Shown here: positions 60,295-64,000 of the stretch, piece by piece
How positions within the stretch are numbered: the first letter of the stretch is position 1
Layout of the letters: every line of letters begins with the position of its first letter
Source: Candidatus Hydrogenedentota bacterium
GTDB taxonomy: Bacteria; Hydrogenedentota; Hydrogenedentia; Hydrogenedentales; SLHB01
Direction of reading: 5' to 3'
DNA: 64,000 nucleotides
Assembly (NCBI GenBank): GCA_035416745.1
Contig: DAOLNV010000001.1
Location: forward strand, 1-64,000
Made by a program: the position numbers and the translations under genes
Notes under the pieces: generated by a model
Databases searched by the model: none
What the model was told of the DNA's origin: nothing
Seen by the model: the letters and a program-made list of their open reading frames with translations, nothing else

Positions 60295-62925
60295 ATGCCA
60301 TGCTGCCGTCCAATACCGTTCCGGTATGTGATTTCCGTTTTGTGTTTATGTTCAGTTCTCACCTTGGCCTCGCTTGCGGCCGAGAACGAACCGGCCGCGG
60401 CTTCTTCGGGCGTGCGCGTCTGGGTACGTCCCTCGGCATACGAAGATGCGCCCCAGGCCCAGGCGCGTTTTCTGCTTGAAGACGTTGTATCACCCGGCGA
60501 CGCCCTGACGATCCCCTGCCAAGTGAGCTTGACTGAAGGTCTCTCAGACCCGCGCATAGCGTTGTATGTTTTTGACGGTGCGAACGCGCTGCTCTTCGAA
60601 GGAACTACCCCGCTTGAAGGGGGAGAAGGAACCCACAATTCGTCGTTTACATGGCCTCTCGCGAATGTCAGCGACGGCGCCTATCGGGTTCGGCTCGTTG
60701 TCGTGCATGCCCGTGATGCGGACGTTGCCTGGCGCGAAGTCGTGCTCCAGAAATGCACCTATGGCCGGCTCGCGCAAGAGTGCGAGGACCTGTCCCGGAC
60801 CATGACTGCGCTTGACGACAGCATGCAGCGCGCCCTCAACGCCGACGTTCCGACCTATAGCGTGGTTCGGGCCGCGATCGCGGCGGACGCCTTGCAACGC
60901 GCCGAAGAACTCTTGGAGCAAGGTGACTGGCCTCGGGCGTCAGCGCTGGCAGACTTTGCCCGGACGGCATCGGACTCGGCGCGAGCATTGATTACCTTTG
61001 CTCCTCTCCTGCCGGACGTCGAGGCGCCGGTCCGGCCCCCTTCACCTACCGCATTGGAAACACGCGACGGGACGTTCTATTCTTCGCAAGAGCCGGTCTT
61101 CTTGTTTGGCTTGCATGACTCTGCCATGGAGCCTCGTTCCCTTGCCGGGCTGAAGCGGTATGGCCTGAATTTCGCCGGTATCGACGCATCTCCTGCCGAA
61201 CTCCTGCTGGATGCCCAAGTGAACCAGGAGTTGTTGTCACGGGTCGGAGAGTACCTTGCAACGGCAGACACGTCGGGGATCGGTGTTACCGTGGGATTGA
61301 GAACCGAAACGGCGCCTCCGTGGCTCAATGCCCATGCCGTCGATTCCGACAGTCCCTCGGGAAGCGGTGGACCGGCGCGCCCGCTTGACCCGGGCCAGGC
61401 GCGCGCCATTTGCGAGCGGCAGATCCAAGCGCTGGCCCCCGTCATCACAAAGCATCCTTCGGTGAATGGAATAAGCCTGGCTTACGAGCCGGGATTCCGT
61501 TGGGAGACCAAAGCCGTCCGGGAACAGTTTATCGAGGCCGTAGCGCGCAAGTATGAAGGGGACCGCCGCCTCGTCAATCGCGTGTGGCGGACCCGGCTGC
61601 GCTCCCTCGACGAGATCGAGATCATGTGGGATTACACCCGGGCGTCGTATCAATACGACTGGCAATCGTGGCACCAGCATATGGTCTCGAGCCACTTCGC
61701 GTGGCTCGCAGGATACGCGGACCAGTTTCTCCCGGGCATCCCCAAACAGGTAACGTTGCCAGACACCGTTTTCGAGCCCGGTGAGGCGCGAACCGGCATT
61801 GATCAGGAAATGCTGGCAGGTGTTGGCGCAGTTGCGGCATGTACCGCGGACTACGCGGCTGGCGCCCCGGCGTATGCGCTCCCGTTTCCCAGACCCGAGA
61901 TCTTGTATCGTCTTCTTCGCTCGCTGGCTCCGGGGAAGCCGCTGGTTGTCCTCGATGCTGATTTCGACCTTGCTTCTATCCCCGATGAGGAAGGCGCCTC
62001 GCGCTACGTGCATTCGGCCATGTGGGAAGCCGCTATTGCGGGCGTGAATGGCTGCGCGGTGGCCCCGGGCAGCGTGTGGCAAAGCCCGGGAAGCCTGGAA
62101 GGGTTGGCCACCGCCTGCATCGACATCAACCGGCTGGGGGACATCGTAACGGCGTTTCAACGCGCGGACGCGCCCATAGCGGTGCTTTGGAGCATGTCCT
62201 CTAAAATCTACCGTGACGGTGACACGTTTCTGGATTCGGTGCAGCGCGTGTATGAAGGGTGCGCGTTCTTCGGTTTTCCCGTCCGGTTCATAACCGAAGA
62301 CGAGTGTAATCCGGCCGGCCTTGAGAATGTGGTGGTGTTGGTCATGCCGGAGGTACCTGCTATCGCCGATGAAACCTTCCAGGCGCTCGACGCTTACGCA
62401 CAGGCCGGCGGAACCGTCGTCCGCAGCGGCCGTCCCGCACCGTACACGCCCAACGGCGGTTCCCGGCACGAAGTCATTTCACAAACGGACCGCACCATCT
62501 TCATGAGAGCGTCCGACACGCCAACGGTCTACCTGCAGGCGCTGGATGCCGCCTACGAGTTCGGCATATTCCCGTCCATTCCCCGCACGACCAACAAGTA
62601 CGGCTATCCCCTGGAAGGAGTCAAGAGCCGGTATACCGAGTGCGAGGGGCAGGAATACCTCTATGTGATCAATCTCAGAAAAGAACCGGTTCGAACATAC
62701 CTCTTTGGGGGCTCGCGTCAGGGGCGCGACGTCATTCGAGGCCGCGATGTCCGGTTTCCAATAACCCTCGAGCCTCTCGACCCCATGCTGATCCGGCTCG
62801 AACCGCAGGCCTCCGCGCTGCCGGGTGGTGAAGGGAGCGCCGCCATGGCGGCCAGCGAGGCTTCTGAAACGCAAAACAACCCCCCGAGTGTGGAGCTGCA
62901 GCCGGCGGTCCCGCAAGCGCCTTGA
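60295..62925 (+). CDS. Secreted GH42-like glycosidase-type protein
   Basis: An 876-residue exported protein (signal peptide ends near SLAAE). An N-terminal beta-sandwich (about 35-160) is followed by a helical region and then a TIM barrel. The barrel has ISLAYEPGFRWET, where GH42 enzymes keep the acid/base, and QYDWQSWHQHMVSSHFAWLAGYA. A Rossmann-like A4-type domain (AQAGGTVVRSGRPAPY) and a C-terminal sandwich follow. The catalytic Asn of the family's NEP is not seen (AYEPG), so activity is uncertain. Ends with a Pro-rich tail. Confidence 0.65.
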   Translation: MPCCRPIPFRYVISVLCLCSVLTLASLAAENEPAAASSGVRVWVRPSAYEDAPQAQARFLLEDVVSPGDALTIPCQVSLTEGLSDPRIALYVFDGANALLFEGTTPLEGGEGTHNSSFTWPLANVSDGAYRVRLVVVHARDADVAWREVVLQKCTYGRLAQECEDLSRTMTALDDSMQRALNADVPTYSVVRAAIAADALQRAEELLEQGDWPRASALADFARTASDSARALITFAPLLPDVEAPVRPPSPTALETRDGTFYSSQEPVFLFGLHDSAMEPRSLAGLKRYGLNFAGIDASPAELLLDAQVNQELLSRVGEYLATADTSGIGVTVGLRTETAPPWLNAHAVDSDSPSGSGGPARPLDPGQARAICERQIQALAPVITKHPSVNGISLAYEPGFRWETKAVREQFIEAVARKYEGDRRLVNRVWRTRLRSLDEIEIMWDYTRASYQYDWQSWHQHMVSSHFAWLAGYADQFLPGIPKQVTLPDTVFEPGEARTGIDQEMLAGVGAVAACTADYAAGAPAYALPFPRPEILYRLLRSLAPGKPLVVLDADFDLASIPDEEGASRYVHSAMWEAAIAGVNGCAVAPGSVWQSPGSLEGLATACIDINRLGDIVTAFQRADAPIAVLWSMSSKIYRDGDTFLDSVQRVYEGCAFFGFPVRFITEDECNPAGLENVVVLVMPEVPAIADETFQALDAYAQAGGTVVRSGRPAPYTPNGGSRHEVISQTDRTIFMRASDTPTVYLQALDAAYEFGIFPSIPRTTNKYGYPLEGVKSRYTECEGQEYLYVINLRKEPVRTYLFGGSRQGRDVIRGRDVRFPITLEPLDPMLIRLEPQASALPGGEGSAAMAASEASETQNNPPSVELQPAVPQAP

Positions 62926-63097
62926 TATCCGTTCCGACGCGCGGCCTCGATGGTTTCGCAGGATTTATCTGAGCTCGCGAAGTGTTTACAGTGCGACAGT
63001 ATTCGATGACGCCCTGACAGAGCACATGCCTTCACACACGGTTTGCCAGTCCAGTGCGGGATGTGATAACATTGTGTGCCGGAGGACGTTATAAAGC

Positions 63098-63604
63098 ATG
63101 AACATCGTCCTATATCCAGACGAACCCCTGCAAGGAACAGCGGCTCTCGTCGAGGACTTCGGGCCGAAGCTCGAGATGCTCGCCGCCGACATGTTCAAGG
63201 CCATGTATGAAAACGAAGGCGTGGGTTTGGCTGCCCCCCAGGTGGGCATCCCCCAGCGCTTCTTCGTCTGCCATGACCCTGAATCCGAGCCCCTCTGCCT
63301 GGTGAATCCCGAAATCCTCGATATGGAAGGCAATGAGACCGTCGACGAGGGCTGCTTGAGTTTGCCGCAGATTTACGCCCCCGTGCAACGGGCCACCCGG
63401 ATTCGTGTCCGGGCATCCGATCCTTCGGGCAACGCGCTCGATTTCGAGGCCCGCGACTTGCTGGCGCGAATCATCCAGCACGAAACAGACCACTTGTATG
63501 GGCGAATATTCCTGGACCGCGTAGATATTCTGACCCGGCAGGCCAAACTGAAGGAGTGGGAGGAACTGCGTCCTTCCTTGATATCCGCCGCGCCGCTTCA
63601 ATAG
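63098..63604 (+). CDS. def: Peptide deformylase
   Basis: Removes the formyl group from nascent proteins. The three family motifs are present: GVGLAAPQVG, EGCLSLP (Cys metal ligand) and HETDHLYG (HExxH). 168 residues fit the family. GGAGG lies 13 bases before the ATG, a little far. A TTGCCA near 63043 could start a weak promoter. The recR gene follows 46 bases later. Confidence 0.97.
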   Translation: MNIVLYPDEPLQGTAALVEDFGPKLEMLAADMFKAMYENEGVGLAAPQVGIPQRFFVCHDPESEPLCLVNPEILDMEGNETVDEGCLSLPQIYAPVQRATRIRVRASDPSGNALDFEARDLLARIIQHETDHLYGRIFLDRVDILTRQAKLKEWEELRPSLISAAPLQ

Positions 63605-63650
63605 GCGTGGTGAAGACGCATGCCGGTCATGCCCGGTGGGGCGGAAGTAT

Positions 63651-64000
63651 ATGCTGTCTGATACACCTGTCTTCGAGCAACTGATTGAAGCCTTCCGGCG
63701 CCTGCCCGGCATCGGAAAGAGGTCGGCCGAGCGGCTCGCGCTCCATATATTATCGGCGCCCGAGAACGAAGCGTTTATCTTGAGCGACGCCCTGCTGCAA
63801 GCCCGCAAACACATCGTGCGCTGTTCGATATGCTGCGATTTGTCCGACGGCGACCCCTGTGCCATATGTGCGAACGCCGGCCGCGACAACGGCGTGATTT
63901 GTGTGGTGGAACAGCCTTCGGGGGCAATGGCGATCGAGAAGGCCGGCACCTACAAGGGACTTTATCACGTGCTTCATGGCGCGCTCAATCCATTGGAAGG
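63651..64000 (+). CDS. recR: Recombination mediator RecR (partial)
   Basis: Works with RecF/RecO to load RecA at gaps. Present are the helix-hairpin-helix LPGIGKRSAERLA, the C4 zinc finger CSICCDLSDGDPCAIC and the start of the TOPRIM domain ICVVEQPSGAMAIEKAGTYKG. The frame runs off the right edge, so about 40 percent of the protein is missing. The ATG is preceded by CGGAAG. Follows def on the same strand. Confidence 0.95.
   Translation, partial: MLSDTPVFEQLIEAFRRLPGIGKRSAERLALHILSAPENEAFILSDALLQARKHIVRCSICCDLSDGDPCAICANAGRDNGVICVVEQPSGAMAIEKAGTYKGLYHVLHGALNPLE

Overview
This window comes from the chromosome of a high-GC Gram-negative-type (diderm) bacterium. The envelope genes show this: lipoprotein N-acyltransferase (lnt), an LptE-like lipoprotein, a BamD-like TPR protein, MurJ and two secretin-domain proteins. 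The mix of a WD40-repeat Ser/Thr kinase, uroporphyrinogen-decarboxylase-like proteins, Tat-exported phosphoesterases and many secreted glycoside hydrolases is typical of uncultured polysaccharide-degrading lineages near the PVC group, and Candidatus Hydrogenedentota is my best guess. That assignment is inference; no 16S rRNA or other decisive marker is present. I saw no rRNA, tRNA, CRISPR array, insertion sequence or prophage. Both end genes are cut: the kinase at the left edge and recR at the right edge.

1-15 kb is a core-function region around a likely replication origin. A kinase/WD40/PDZ protein is followed by a minus-strand block parA-parB-serS-sir2 and a second minus-strand block bamD-lptE-holA-DUF1569. 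Then, on the plus strand, come a MazG C-terminal-domain gene and dnaA. Upstream of dnaA lie three DnaA-box-like sites repeated every 11 bp, the last a perfect box. With parAB about 5 kb away, this is the best oriC candidate.

15-46 kb is an accessory glycan region. It holds exported proteins (DUF4380-like, heparinase II/III-like, CBM9-like, agarase-like GH, GH2 mannosidase-like, GHL10-like, a double-propeller sialidase) and intracellular sugar enzymes. The latter are a DapA/NanA-family lyase, a GlmU-like sugar nucleotidyltransferase, a three-gene operon (FucI-like isomerase, class II ketose-bisphosphate aldolase, FGGY kinase) and a SIS isomerase. Mixed in are a tandem pair of DUF4139-like exported proteins, an orphan MazG N-terminal-domain gene, a ribbon-helix-helix protein and queG.

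46-50 kb carries a membrane-anchored MEMO-family protein and a minus-strand nucleotide block (metallophosphoesterase, dGTPase-like, purine nucleoside phosphorylase). An unusual protein with a GspF/PilC-type N-terminal motif and TPRs follows.

51-64 kb has an exported ten-EF-hand protein built partly by a 198-bp tandem duplication, and lnt-murJ. Next is a four-gene minus-strand operon with its own promoter and terminator: small exported protein, TPR lipoprotein and two secretin-domain proteins lacking the usual N-domains. Last come a secreted GH42-like protein behind a near-consensus promoter, def and the start of recR.

The best candidates for undescribed biology are the twin mini-secretin operon, the split MazG, the duplicated DUF4139 pair, the GspF-motif/TPR chimera and the sugar operon.
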